Shown here: positions 37,594 through 45,720 of the stretch, one piece after another | Numbering within the stretch: position 1 is the stretch's first letter | Layout of the letters: each line of letters begins with the position of its first letter | Assembly (NCBI RefSeq): GCF_003287895.1 | Contig: NZ_CP030280.1 | Span: forward strand, 3,041,501-3,105,500 | Length of the DNA stretch: 64,000 bases | Direction of reading: 5' to 3' | From: Blautia argi | Lineage (GTDB): Bacteria; Bacillota; Clostridia; Lachnospirales; Lachnospiraceae | Program-made: the position numbers and the translations under genes | Notes under the pieces: generated by a model | Seen by the model: only the letters and a program-made list of their open reading frames with translations | Databases searched by the model: none | Told to the model about the DNA's origin: nothing

Positions 37594-39561
37594 TTAGCAG
37601 ATTTCCGCTCCTGCCGGCATCTCTTTCTCCGGTGTCATAAGCGCCAGCTCTCCGTCCTGCCCTTCTGCGCAGAGAATCATACCTTCTGACAGGATTCCTG
37701 CCAGCTTGGCAGGTTTTAAGTTCACCAGAACCATAACCTTTTTGCCCACCATGTCTTCTGGTTTATAGTGCGCTTTGATTCCGGACACAATCTGTTTTAC
37801 CTGGCTTCCGATTTTCACCTGAGAACACAGCAGTTTTTTTGATTTTTTCACTTCCTCGCAGGCAATGATTTCTCCTACCTGGAACTGCATTTTCATAAAG
37901 TCGTCAAAGGTAACCTCTTCTTTTGCTTCTATATCAATGACAGGAGCTTCTTCCTTTGCCTCCTCCGGTGCATTCTGAGCAGCTTCCTTTGCTCTCATTT
38001 CTTCTACCTTTTCCAACACCTCTTTTACGTCCAGACGGGCAAAGAGGATTTCCGGTTTTTCTGTCACTTTATTGCCTGACGGATATAAACCAAAGGTATC
38101 CAGTTCTTCATAAGTTCTCTTTCCTGCATTTAACTGTGCCAGAATCTTTTCTGTAGTTTCCGGCATAAAGGATTCCAGAAGAGAAGCGCCAATGCAGATA
38201 CCCTCTACCAGGTTGTAGAGAACTGTTGCCAGACGGTCTTTCTTTTCTTCATCCTTTGCCAGAGCCCATGGCATGGTTTCGTCAATATATTTATTGCAAC
38301 GTTTAAAAAGAGTAAAGATTTCTGTAATGGCGTCTGCCACTCGAAGCTCTTCCATTTTTGCCGCTACTTTTGCCTTTGTTTCCAGTACAACTGCCTTTAA
38401 TTCCTCATCTACTGGTTCGCAGACATTGGTGTTTTTCACTTCTCCTCCAAAATATTTGTTGGACATGGAAATAGTTCTGTTTACCAGATTTCCCAGAGTG
38501 TTTGCCAGCTCGGAATTCAAACGTTCTACCATTAATTCCCAGGTAATCACACCGTCATTTTCAAAAGGCATTTCGTGAAGTACAAAGTAACGCACTGCGT
38601 CCACACCAAAGAAATCCACAAGCTGATCTGCATAAATTACATTTCCTTTGGATTTACTCATCTTTCCGTCACCCTGCAGAAGCCATGGATGTCCAAAAAC
38701 CTGTTTCGGCAACGGCAAATCCAGAGCCATTAAGAAAATCGGCCAGTAAATAGTATGGAAACGGATAATGTCCTTTCCGATTAAGTGCAGGTCTGCAGGC
38801 CAGTCCTTTTTAAACTGCTCTGTGCTTTCTCCGTCACAGTCATAACCGATTCCTGTGATATAGTTTGTCAAAGCGTCCAACCATACATAGACCACATGTT
38901 TTGGGTCAAAATCTACCGGAATTCCCCATTTAAAGGAAGTCCTGGATACACATAAGTCCTGTAATCCCGGCAGAAGAAAGTTGTTCATCATCTCATTCTT
39001 TCTGGATACCGGCTGAATAAATTCCGGGTGTGTATTGATGTGATCAATCAGACGCTGTGCATATTTGCTCATTCTGAAGAAATATGCTTCTTCCTTTGCA
39101 GGAGTTACCGGACGTCCGCAGTCCGGACATTTGCCGTCTACTAACTGAGATTCTGTAAAGAAGGATTCACAGGGAGTACAGTACATACCTTCATAATAGC
39201 CTTTGTAAATGTCCCCCTGGTCATACAGCTTTTTGAAAATCTTCTGCACCTGTTTTTCATGGTCTTCGTCTGTGGTACGGATAAATTTGTCATAGGAAGT
39301 GTTCATCAAATCCCAGATGCTCTTAATTTCTCCTGCCACATTGTCTACAAATTCCTTGCAGGTCACACCGGCTTCTGCTGCCTTTAATTCAATTTTCTGT
39401 CCATGCTCATCTGTTCCTGTCTGGAAAAAGACATCATAACCCTGCTGTCTTTTAAATCTTGCGATGCTGTCTGCCAGCACTGCCTCATAAGTATTTCCAA
39501 TATGAGGTTTGCCTGATGTATAGGCAATGGCTGTTGTAATATAATATTTCTTCTTATCCAC
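37594..39561 (-). CDS. metG: methionyl-tRNA synthetase
   Basis: Charges tRNA-Met; 655 residues. HIGH-type motif KPHIGNTYEAV at about 19-28. Zinc-knuckle cysteines CTPCESF and CPDCGRP are in the connective peptide. The DALTNYITGIG motif and GDGKMSKSKGNVI (KMSKS) near residue 300 follow. An anticodon-binding helical domain and a C-terminal EMAP/tRNA-binding domain (about 550-655: DFMKMQFQVGEIIACEEVK) complete it. It is preceded by a T-box leader and an extra hairpin. The gene ends 30 bp before the Fic start on the same strand, but functional linkage is not implied. Confidence 0.97.
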   Translation of the reverse strand: MDKKKYYITTAIAYTSGKPHIGNTYEAVLADSIARFKRQQGYDVFFQTGTDEHGQKIELKAAEAGVTCKEFVDNVAGEIKSIWDLMNTSYDKFIRTTDEDHEKQVQKIFKKLYDQGDIYKGYYEGMYCTPCESFFTESQLVDGKCPDCGRPVTPAKEEAYFFRMSKYAQRLIDHINTHPEFIQPVSRKNEMMNNFLLPGLQDLCVSRTSFKWGIPVDFDPKHVVYVWLDALTNYITGIGYDCDGESTEQFKKDWPADLHLIGKDIIRFHTIYWPIFLMALDLPLPKQVFGHPWLLQGDGKMSKSKGNVIYADQLVDFFGVDAVRYFVLHEMPFENDGVITWELMVERLNSELANTLGNLVNRTISMSNKYFGGEVKNTNVCEPVDEELKAVVLETKAKVAAKMEELRVADAITEIFTLFKRCNKYIDETMPWALAKDEEKKDRLATVLYNLVEGICIGASLLESFMPETTEKILAQLNAGKRTYEELDTFGLYPSGNKVTEKPEILFARLDVKEVLEKVEEMRAKEAAQNAPEEAKEEAPVIDIEAKEEVTFDDFMKMQFQVGEIIACEEVKKSKKLLCSQVKIGSQVKQIVSGIKAHYKPEDMVGKKVMVLVNLKPAKLAGILSEGMILCAEGQDGELALMTPEKEMPAGAEIC

Positions 39562-39634
39562 TTTTCTTCCTCCTGTTCTAAGAGAGTATGGCTAATTTCC
39601 TTTCCGCGAGCTGCGCATTTCCACACGAAGTGTG

Positions 39635-39680
39635 TTTTTTGTAATAGGAGCATTACGCAGTAATTTCCTATTACAAAAAA
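39635..39680 (-). other. long hairpin between the T-box terminator and metG
   Basis: TTTTTTGTAATAGGA and TCCTATTACAAAAAA are perfect 15-bp arms, and a further ATTAC/GTAAT pair lies inside. On the transcript the 5' arm includes the poly-U of the T-box terminator, so it can only form in read-through RNA. It ends in A-run pairing and is not itself a classical terminator. A second small hairpin (ACACGAAGTGTGT region) follows. Confidence 0.7.
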
Positions 39681-39955
39681 AGCCCGCCTCCTCTGTTTCC
39701 AAAGAAGACGAGCTGTATTCACCCGTGTTACCACTTCTGTTCATCTGTTCCTTGCGGTTCAGACCTCACCAGGTACGTTCATACCTTACCGCTATAACAG
39801 GCGGAACCTGTCGCAGCCTTGGTACGATACCATACTTCGGTGCGCCTCTCAAAAGCCATCTTCCACATACCCTCATTCGCTTTCTCTCAGCATATAAAAG
39901 CTTCTCTGTAAAATAAGAAATACATGTACTCTCTTTGTCACTGTGTTTACATATA
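39673..39955 (-). promoter_or_regulatory. T-box leader of metG
   Basis: The antiterminator T-box core AAGTGGTAACACGGG is at 39722-39736. It is followed by a terminator in which AGCTCGTCTTCTTT pairs with AGAGGAGGCGGGCT before a T7 run. Upstream lies a stem-I region with AGTGACAAAGAGAGTACATG. Several ATG triplets are in the stem-I specifier region, consistent with tRNA-Met sensing; I did not resolve the specifier loop. Uncharged tRNA would favour antitermination. Confidence 0.88.
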
Positions 39956-39961
39956 TTTATC

Positions 39962-39990
39962 ATGCTAACACATCTTATAGTCTTTGTAAA
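39962..39990 (-). promoter_or_regulatory. promoter of T-box/metG
   Basis: TTTACA (39985-39990) and TAGCAT (39962-39967) with a 17-bp spacer place the start just before T-box stem I. Confidence 0.5.
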
Positions 39991-40026
39991 CACCCCGCCC
40001 GGATTTTTTCTCTGTGCAGTCTGTTT

Positions 40027-40260
40027 TTATGCTACTGCAAATTTTCCCAGGACACTTTCAAACGCATCGTCCGGCTGTTCATATCTGACACAAAGCTTTT
40101 TATTGTACTCCAGACTTAAAACCCCCAGAATGGACTTTGCATCAATGGTCATACGGTCATGGACAATATCAATGTCAAAGCTGCAGCGACATGCTGCATT
40201 TACAAATTCCTTTATTTCATCTATGTGCTGAAAGCACACGGTTTTTTCACACATCTTCAT
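40027..40260 (-). CDS. HPr/Crh-like phosphocarrier family protein lacking the active His
   Basis: Small cytoplasmic protein of 77 residues; ATG 40260 has SD GGGAGG, so the longer frame from 40320 is not used. The block DAKSILGVLSL matches the regulatory-Ser region of HPr (Ser46). The position that holds the phospho-His in HPr (usually GLHARPA) is replaced by HIDEIKEFVNAA with no His-Ala-Arg-Pro motif. This resembles Crh, which keeps Ser46 but has no His15, so a regulatory rather than phosphotransfer role is likely. It may be expressed alone; it lies 126 bp downstream of the AGCS gene and upstream of the metG leader. Confidence 0.75.
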   Translation of the reverse strand: MKMCEKTVCFQHIDEIKEFVNAACRCSFDIDIVHDRMTIDAKSILGVLSLEYNKKLCVRYEQPDDAFESVLGKFAVA

Positions 40261-40385
40261 TTCCTCCCTGAGCCTTCTAAAATTTTGTCGTTTTTCGCGC
40301 CAAACTATAGAATAAATCAAAACAGGAAATATTTCAACTGTTTCCGAAACATATTTTAAAACGAATGTCCTATAAAAATGAAAGC

Positions 40386-41732
40386 TTACATCTGCTTTTC
40401 ATATTCCTTACTAAGACGCGCAACAATCTTCACAGATGCTAAAATCGCAATAAGGTTTGGAATCACCATAAGTCCGTTAAACATATCAGACATATTCCAT
40501 ACCAGATCCACCTTCAGAACAGAGCCAACCAGTACGCAGATAACTACCAGAAAAGCGTAAATCTTTACGGCTTTGTTTCCCAACAGATGGCGTACATTAA
40601 CCTCTCCGAAATAATACCAGCCAATAATCGTCGTAAAGGCAAAGAACAGCATACAAATGGCAATGAATACCTTTCCAAAAGAACCAAAGGCAGAATCAAA
40701 CGCCACCTGAGCCAAAGCCGCTGCAGTTTCTCCGCTTGCCAAAGCCCCTGTGGAAAGAATTACCAGAGCTGTGAGAGTCAGAATTACAAAAGTATCAATA
40801 AACACACCCACCATGGCGATAATTCCCTGGTCGCCCGGGTGTTTTACATCTGCAGTTGCATGTGCATGAGGTGTGGAACCCATACCGGCTTCATTGGAAA
40901 ACAGACCTCTTGCCACACCGAAACGCATAGCCTTCTGCACCGTAACACCTGCCGCACCGCCAAGCACTGCGCTGGGATTAAATGCTGCCACAAAGATATC
41001 CTGAAACGCTCTTCCCGTTCCTTCCAGATTCATGAAAAGAATAATCAGACAGCCTACAATGTAAACCAGAGCCATAAGAGGTACAACCTTTTCTGTCACT
41101 CTTGCGATTCGATTGATTCCGCCAATAAAGATAACGGCTGCAATCAGTGCAATGATAACGCCCACTACAAGAGGATCTACGCCAAAAGCTGTGGAAAAAG
41201 AGCTTCCAATAGAATTAGACTGTACCATGTTTCCCATAAATCCCAGAGCCAGAATAATGGCAACAGAGAAAAAGCCTGCCAGGAATTTCCCGAATTTTCC
41301 TTTAAAAATATATTTGATGTAGTATACAGGACCTCCCACAATCGCACCGTTTTCCTTTACCCTGGTGTGCTGCGCCATAACAGCCTCTGCATAAATGGTT
41401 GCCATTCCGAAAAAGGCGCTGACCCACATCCAGAAAATCGCGCCCGGACCGCCGGAAGCAATGGCAGTTGCCGCACCGGCAATATTTCCGGTACCTACCT
41501 GAGCTGCAATGGCAGTTGCCAGAGCCTGGAAGGAACTAAGACCGTTTTCACTGCTCTTTCCGTGAAGGGAAAAGCCTCCGAACATCTTTTTCATTCCTGC
41601 GCCGAATTTTCGTACCTGAATGAATTTCAGACGAAAGGAATAAAAAATTCCGGTTCCCAGAAGCAGGATTAAAAGCGCGTAATCCCACAAAAACTTGTTT
41701 ACTACTTCTACAACAGATGCTACCATTTCCAT
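40386..41732 (-). CDS. AGCS-family sodium:alanine/glycine symporter
   Basis: Membrane transporter for glycine or alanine coupled to Na+. It has 448 residues and about eleven hydrophobic segments. Family motifs: SSFQALATAIAAQVGTGNIAG, GPGAIFWMWVSAFFGMATIYAE, GGPVYYI and GLFSNEAGMGSTPHAHA. The leader carries a tandem glycine riboswitch and terminator, so glycine is the sensed ligand and most likely the substrate. Direction (uptake or efflux) cannot be told from sequence. Confidence 0.94.
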   Translation of the reverse strand: MEMVASVVEVVNKFLWDYALLILLLGTGIFYSFRLKFIQVRKFGAGMKKMFGGFSLHGKSSENGLSSFQALATAIAAQVGTGNIAGAATAIASGGPGAIFWMWVSAFFGMATIYAEAVMAQHTRVKENGAIVGGPVYYIKYIFKGKFGKFLAGFFSVAIILALGFMGNMVQSNSIGSSFSTAFGVDPLVVGVIIALIAAVIFIGGINRIARVTEKVVPLMALVYIVGCLIILFMNLEGTGRAFQDIFVAAFNPSAVLGGAAGVTVQKAMRFGVARGLFSNEAGMGSTPHAHATADVKHPGDQGIIAMVGVFIDTFVILTLTALVILSTGALASGETAAALAQVAFDSAFGSFGKVFIAICMLFFAFTTIIGWYYFGEVNVRHLLGNKAVKIYAFLVVICVLVGSVLKVDLVWNMSDMFNGLMVIPNLIAILASVKIVARLSKEYEKQM

Positions 41733-41785
41733 TTTTCTATCTCCCTTTTTTTAGAATGAGAGCATATTGTTTGGAAGAACAAATG

Positions 41786-41860
41786 AAAAAAATAAGGCTG
41801 CTGCAATCAGCATGCCGACATCGAACATTCGATTCCGGCTTCTGCGTCCTGCCACAGCCT
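41786..41860 (-). terminator. expression-platform terminator of glycine riboswitch
   Basis: On the minus strand AGGCTG..CAGCCT, GCCG..CGGC and an ATCGAA/TTCGAT tip form a long nested imperfect hairpin followed by TTATTTTTTT, 50-60 bp before the AGCS start. Confidence 0.7.
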
Positions 41861-41961
41861 CTCTTCAAGTTCAGTTTAAGCGCAAATGCGTTTTTGCAGC
41901 CGTTTTTTTTATCCTTCTTTGCTTTCAAAAAGAAACATAAAAATACAACTGTTTAAAACTT

Positions 41962-42134
41962 CACTGTCCTTTTGCCTGAGAGATTCACAGAAGTTTTCCT
42001 TCTGCTTACACCTTCGGCACCCATACATGGGATTCTCCAGAGAGCCATCCAGATACAGTCCCGTCTTCTCAAAGACCCCTGAGAGTATTACTCCTTCGGT
42101 GGGCATTTCGCCGCTTTCCTGCACCCTTCGATTG
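41962..42134 (-). promoter_or_regulatory. tandem glycine riboswitch
   Basis: Two consecutive aptamers. The first shows GCGGCGAAATGCCCACCGAA, GGAGTAATACTCTCAGG and the linker-side GGCTCTCTGGAGA. The second shows GGTGCCGAAGGTGTAAGC and GAATCTCTCAGGCAAAAGGAC. These are the conserved blocks of the glycine (gcvT) motif. The downstream gene is an AGCS symporter, a known regulon member. Called by eye. Confidence 0.92.
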
Positions 42135-42159
42135 GCACAATATGCAAATAACGTAATTT

Positions 42160-42187
42160 ATTATAGCACCTGATTTCGGTTTGTCAA
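42160..42187 (-). promoter_or_regulatory. promoter of glycine riboswitch
   Basis: Consensus TTGACA (42182-42187) and TATAAT (42160-42165) with a 16-bp spacer, directly upstream of the first aptamer. Confidence 0.8.
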
Positions 42188-42250
42188 TCCCTGAATTACA
42201 AATGTTTGTACAGAAGATACAATATAATCTAATTGAGGAAAATTCTATAA

Positions 42251-42484
42251 TTATTTTATTTGTAGTAAATTGTTCTTAATTCTTAAAATATATAGTATAA
42301 CAATAATAATCAAAGAGATAATAATCCCTAAGCTATTGTTCTTTATAAAAAACAGAAAAACTAAAAAGAACATCAAAGCTAAGAATCCATGAATAGATAC
42401 ACTTCTTCTATATAACCTATGCTCTTTTTCCGATAAATTATATTGCTTTCCTTTAATTTGTACTAACTTTTTTCTTAATTTAGT
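42251..42484 (-). pseudogene. AT-rich remnant of a small two-TM membrane protein gene
   Basis: An open stretch of 77 codons ends at TAA 42251-42253. It encodes a charged segment (QIKGKQYNLSEKEHRLYRR) and two hydrophobic helices (FLALMFFLVFLFFI, then a second from GIIISLIIIVILYIL) with a basic tail. It has no usable start: the frame is closed by TGA at 42485-42487, and the first ATG lies inside helix 1. In another frame just upstream, FQISKRFESCFNKVMWKSSE may be the lost N-terminal part. The whole 42190-42545 stretch is far more AT-rich than its neighbours. It is either a decayed foreign gene or a frameshifted small gene. I do not recognise the family. Confidence 0.45.
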
Positions 42485-42570
42485 TCAGAAGACTTCCACA
42501 TAACCTTGTTAAAACAAGATTCAAATCGTTTAGATATCTGAAAAAGAGGAACTGAATTCTAATTTTTCTC

Positions 42571-43890
42571 CTATACCTTCAGCCCTTTCTTCATCATCAT
42601 TTTTCCCACAATCATGGTAAACAGTTCAGCTGCCAGAAACGCCAGCCAGATTCCGGTCACGCCCAAAAATACAGGCAGAAGATACACAAACACCACCACC
42701 AGAATACACCCTCTCAAAAGGCAGATAAGGAGCGCATGTGCATTTTTTACTACTGACTGAAAATAAGAAATATACACCATATTTACAGACAGAAAAATAA
42801 ATCCTATAAAGTATACCCTCACAGCCTCTGCAGAAAGCGCCAGGATTTCCTTATCCGGATTCAGGAAAATATAAGTATAGACATTGGGGAAAACAATGCC
42901 CAAAAGCACCGGAACAGCACAGATAAGCAGGGAATTTTTCATGGCCAGTCCCCGCACCTCCTCTGCACGCTGTCTGTTTCCTGCCCCGTGGTTAATAGAG
43001 ATAATCGGCTGCGCCGCCTGGTTTACGCCTTTGCAAAGACCCATAATCACAATGGAAACATTACAGATAATGCCAAATACCGTCACTCCTGTATTGCCCA
43101 CATACTTTAAAAGCTGCAGATTAAAAATAAAGATGGTAATTCCCGCGGAAACCTCAATCAGAAAGCTGGCAAATCCATTCACCACAATCTCTTTTATAAA
43201 TACAGGACGGATTCCCTTAAAATTAAATTTCAACTGATTCTTCTTTGTAAAGAAATGGAAAAATAAAATTCCTACAGTCAGCCAGGAACCGATAACGGTT
43301 GCAATGGCCGCTCCTGCCATTCCCATTTCCATAGGGAATACAAACACATAGTCCAGAATAATATTCGTCACACCGCCTGCGATTACGGCATTCATGGCAA
43401 GCTTGGGCGCGCCGTCATTTCGGACAACAGTCTGCAAAAAAGCAGAGAGAAAATAGCCGCCCATGCCCCAGATAATATAGGGAATGTAGTCCATAATATA
43501 AGGCATGGTTTCTTCTGTTCCGCCTAAAATCCATGCCAAATCTTCCATAAACACGGTACACAGTACCTGGCACACCAGCCAAATCAAAAGATTCATAAAA
43601 AAGGCGGCTGTGTAGTAGGCATCTGCTTCCTTTTTCATAGCCCGCCCCCGGTATACAGACATCAGTACGGAACCACCGACGCCAAAAAGCAGACCAATGC
43701 CAAAGAACATATTGTAAATAGGCAGAGCAATATTCAGGGCAGCCATAGCCACGCTTCCCAGCCCTTTACCGATAATAATCGTGTCCGCCAGAACATAAAT
43801 AGACGTTACCATGGTTCCTATAATAGAAGGAATCAGATAACGGTAAAACAAACCCTTCACGGGTTTTTCCAGAAATTCTTTTGTTTCCAT
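42571..43890 (-). CDS. MATE-family multidrug/metabolite efflux transporter
   Basis: Twelve-helix exporter of 439 residues, normal for the family, driven by Na+ or H+. It starts FLEKPVKGLFYRYLIPSIIG, with the MATE_1 motif SIYVLADTIIIGKGLGSVAMAA. The second half repeats the fold (GVNQAAQPIISINHGAGNRQ). The substrate is unknown. It follows the TrpXYZ-like operon by 64 bp but appears to have its own promoter, with a hairpin over its SD. Confidence 0.92.
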   Translation of the reverse strand: METKEFLEKPVKGLFYRYLIPSIIGTMVTSIYVLADTIIIGKGLGSVAMAALNIALPIYNMFFGIGLLFGVGGSVLMSVYRGRAMKKEADAYYTAAFFMNLLIWLVCQVLCTVFMEDLAWILGGTEETMPYIMDYIPYIIWGMGGYFLSAFLQTVVRNDGAPKLAMNAVIAGGVTNIILDYVFVFPMEMGMAGAAIATVIGSWLTVGILFFHFFTKKNQLKFNFKGIRPVFIKEIVVNGFASFLIEVSAGITIFIFNLQLLKYVGNTGVTVFGIICNVSIVIMGLCKGVNQAAQPIISINHGAGNRQRAEEVRGLAMKNSLLICAVPVLLGIVFPNVYTYIFLNPDKEILALSAEAVRVYFIGFIFLSVNMVYISYFQSVVKNAHALLICLLRGCILVVVFVYLLPVFLGVTGIWLAFLAAELFTMIVGKMMMKKGLKV

Positions 43891-43897
43891 AAAAACT

Positions 43898-43941
43898 CCC
43901 TTCCTTTGGTTTCTGATAAAACAGTATATCCAAAGAAAGGG
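43898..43941 (-). promoter_or_regulatory. hairpin able to mask the MATE gene SD
   Basis: On the minus strand CCCTTTCTTTGG and CCAAAGGAAGGG pair over 12 bp (one G-U) around a 20-nt loop. The 3' arm contains the SD (GGAAGGGAG) of the MATE gene. Confidence 0.6.
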
Positions 43942-43951
43942 AATTTTGCAA
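43923..43951 (-). promoter_or_regulatory. promoter of MATE gene inside the hairpin
   Basis: TTGCAA (43946-43951) and TATACT (43923-43928) with a 17-bp spacer. The -10 lies in the hairpin loop, so transcripts from this promoter lack the 5' arm and have a free SD. Confidence 0.6.
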
Positions 43952-43954
43952 GTT

Positions 43955-44758
43955 TTACGCTAACATCATTCTGTCATTGGCAAATTCGCCTCCGCTGGCC
44001 TCCTCAAACTTTGCCAGCAAGTCAGAAACATGCAGTTTTTTCTTTTCTTCTCCTGACACATCGTAAATCACCCGTCCCTCATGCATCATAATCAGACGAT
44101 TTCCGTGTGCAATGGCGTCCTTCATATTGTGTGTCACCATCATGGCAGTCAACTGATTTTCCTCAATAATCTTGTCCGAAATCTCCAGTACCTTTGCCGC
44201 TGTCTTAGGGTCAAGGGCTGCCGTATGTTCATCTAAAAGCAGCAGCTTCGGCTTTTTCATAGCAGCCATTAAAAGGGTAATCGCCTGTCTTTGACCACCG
44301 GAAAGCAGTCCTACCTTACTGCTTAACCGCTCCTCCAGTCCCAGATTCAACTCCTTTAACTGCTCCTTATATTTCTCCCTCTCTTTTCGGGAAATGCCCC
44401 ATCGAAGCCCTCTGTGCTCTCCTCTTCTGGCTGCAATAGCCATGTTTTCCTCAATGGACATGGTTGATGCTGTGCCAATCATTGGGTCCTGAAAAACTCT
44501 GCCCAGATGTACGGCTCTCTTATGTTCGGAAAGCCTTGTCAAATCCACGCCGTCTACAATAATCTTTCCTTCATCAATGGGCCAGACCCCTGCAATGGCA
44601 TTTAAAGTCGTGGATTTTCCTGCTCCGTTTCCTCCGATAATGGTTACAAAATCTCCTGGATTCAGATTCAGATTTACACCGTTTAAAGCAACTTTTTCGT
44701 TAATGGTTCCCAGATTAAATGTTTTATGTACGTTTTGAATTTCCAGCATATATCCCAT
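43955..44758 (-). CDS. ABC transporter ATP-binding protein (TrpZ-like)
   Basis: ATPase of 267 residues for the importer encoded with it. Walker A GGNGAGKSTTLNAI (about 40-52), Q-loop LGRVFQDPMIG, signature LLSGGQRQAITLLMAAMKKP, Walker B LLLLDEHTAALDP, H-loop MVTHNM. It belongs to the COG1101 type that pairs with COG4120 permeases and COG2984 binding proteins. Its start overlaps the permease stop by 1 bp. In streptococci the equivalent set imports tryptophan. There is no T-box or trp leader here, so the ligand is uncertain. Confidence 0.9.
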   Translation of the reverse strand: MGYMLEIQNVHKTFNLGTINEKVALNGVNLNLNPGDFVTIIGGNGAGKSTTLNAIAGVWPIDEGKIIVDGVDLTRLSEHKRAVHLGRVFQDPMIGTASTMSIEENMAIAARRGEHRGLRWGISRKEREKYKEQLKELNLGLEERLSSKVGLLSGGQRQAITLLMAAMKKPKLLLLDEHTAALDPKTAAKVLEISDKIIEENQLTAMMVTHNMKDAIAHGNRLIMMHEGRVIYDVSGEEKKKLHVSDLLAKFEEASGGEFANDRMMLA

Positions 44759-45699
44759 TATTTTGCCCTCCTCTTCTTCATTGCATATTTTCCCTTCAGA
44801 TAAGGAATCGCCAGGAAAACAGCCACAACAAAAGCGGAAAACAGTTTCATATAATCAGATTTTACACCCAGCCACAATACCAGGGTATAAGCTACAAAGT
44901 AAAGAATTGCACCTACAAAAACTGCAGACAGGGTATAGGCAAAGGCAATCTTTTTACCTGCACACAGCTTCGCAAAAATAACCTCGCTGATAATCACGGC
45001 AGCAAGACCGATAACAATGGCGCCACGGCCTGCATTGACGTCCGCAGAACCCTGATACTGTGCATAAATACCTCCGCACAGACCTACCAGACCGTTGGAA
45101 ATCATCAGTGCAATGACTTTTGTAAAATTTGTATTAATGCCCTGTGCTCTTGCCATCTGTGAGTTACAGCCTGTAGCTCTTATAGAAGAACCCAGTTCTG
45201 TACCAAAAAGCCAATACACTACTGCCACCAAAATCAGACAGCCTAAGACCAGCTTAATAAAAAAGAAAACACTGTCGTCAGCAGTCACATATCTGGAGGA
45301 AGCCACCAGATTTTTCTGTCCCAGCCCAATACTCTGGTTCGCCTTTCCCATAATACCCAAATTTACAGAGTACAGAGAAATCTGGGTCAAGATACTTGCC
45401 AGAATTCCCGGAATTCCCAGCGCTGTGTGTAGAAATCCGGTGACAAAGCCTGCTGCCATACCTGCCAGAAATGCAAAAAGCAGGGAAAGCGCCGGATTCA
45501 TACCGCCCTGAATCAGCATGACAGCCACTGCGCCTCCTGTTGCCAGTGAACCGTCTACTGTCAAATCTGCAAAGTCCAAAATTCGGAAGGTAATATACAC
45601 TCCCAAAGCCATAATTCCCCATATCAGACCCTGCGCCACATTGCCGGGAAGCGCCCGCAGCAAGGCCATGGGGTCTAATGCCAAATAACCTGTTATCAT
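44758..45699 (-). CDS. ABC transporter permease (TrpY-like)
   Basis: Branched-chain/ribose-type membrane subunit of 313 residues with 8-9 hydrophobic segments. Motifs: LIWGIMALGVYITFRILDFAD, LTVDGSLATGGAVAVMLI, TGFLHTALGIPGILASILTQ, ELGSSIRATGCNSQMARAQG (the cytoplasmic loop that meets the ATPase). It lies between the binding protein and the ATPase in one operon. Confidence 0.9.
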   Translation of the reverse strand: MITGYLALDPMALLRALPGNVAQGLIWGIMALGVYITFRILDFADLTVDGSLATGGAVAVMLIQGGMNPALSLLFAFLAGMAAGFVTGFLHTALGIPGILASILTQISLYSVNLGIMGKANQSIGLGQKNLVASSRYVTADDSVFFFIKLVLGCLILVAVVYWLFGTELGSSIRATGCNSQMARAQGINTNFTKVIALMISNGLVGLCGGIYAQYQGSADVNAGRGAIVIGLAAVIISEVIFAKLCAGKKIAFAYTLSAVFVGAILYFVAYTLVLWLGVKSDYMKLFSAFVVAVFLAIPYLKGKYAMKKRRAK

Positions 45700-45720
45700 T
45701 TTCCCATATCCTTTCTGCTT

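Noticed and set aside
40587..41672. Open frame of 361 codons antisense to the AGCS gene
   Set aside because: Composition is rich in Cys, His, Asn and Ser with no family motif; it mirrors codon usage of the clear AGCS gene on the other strand.
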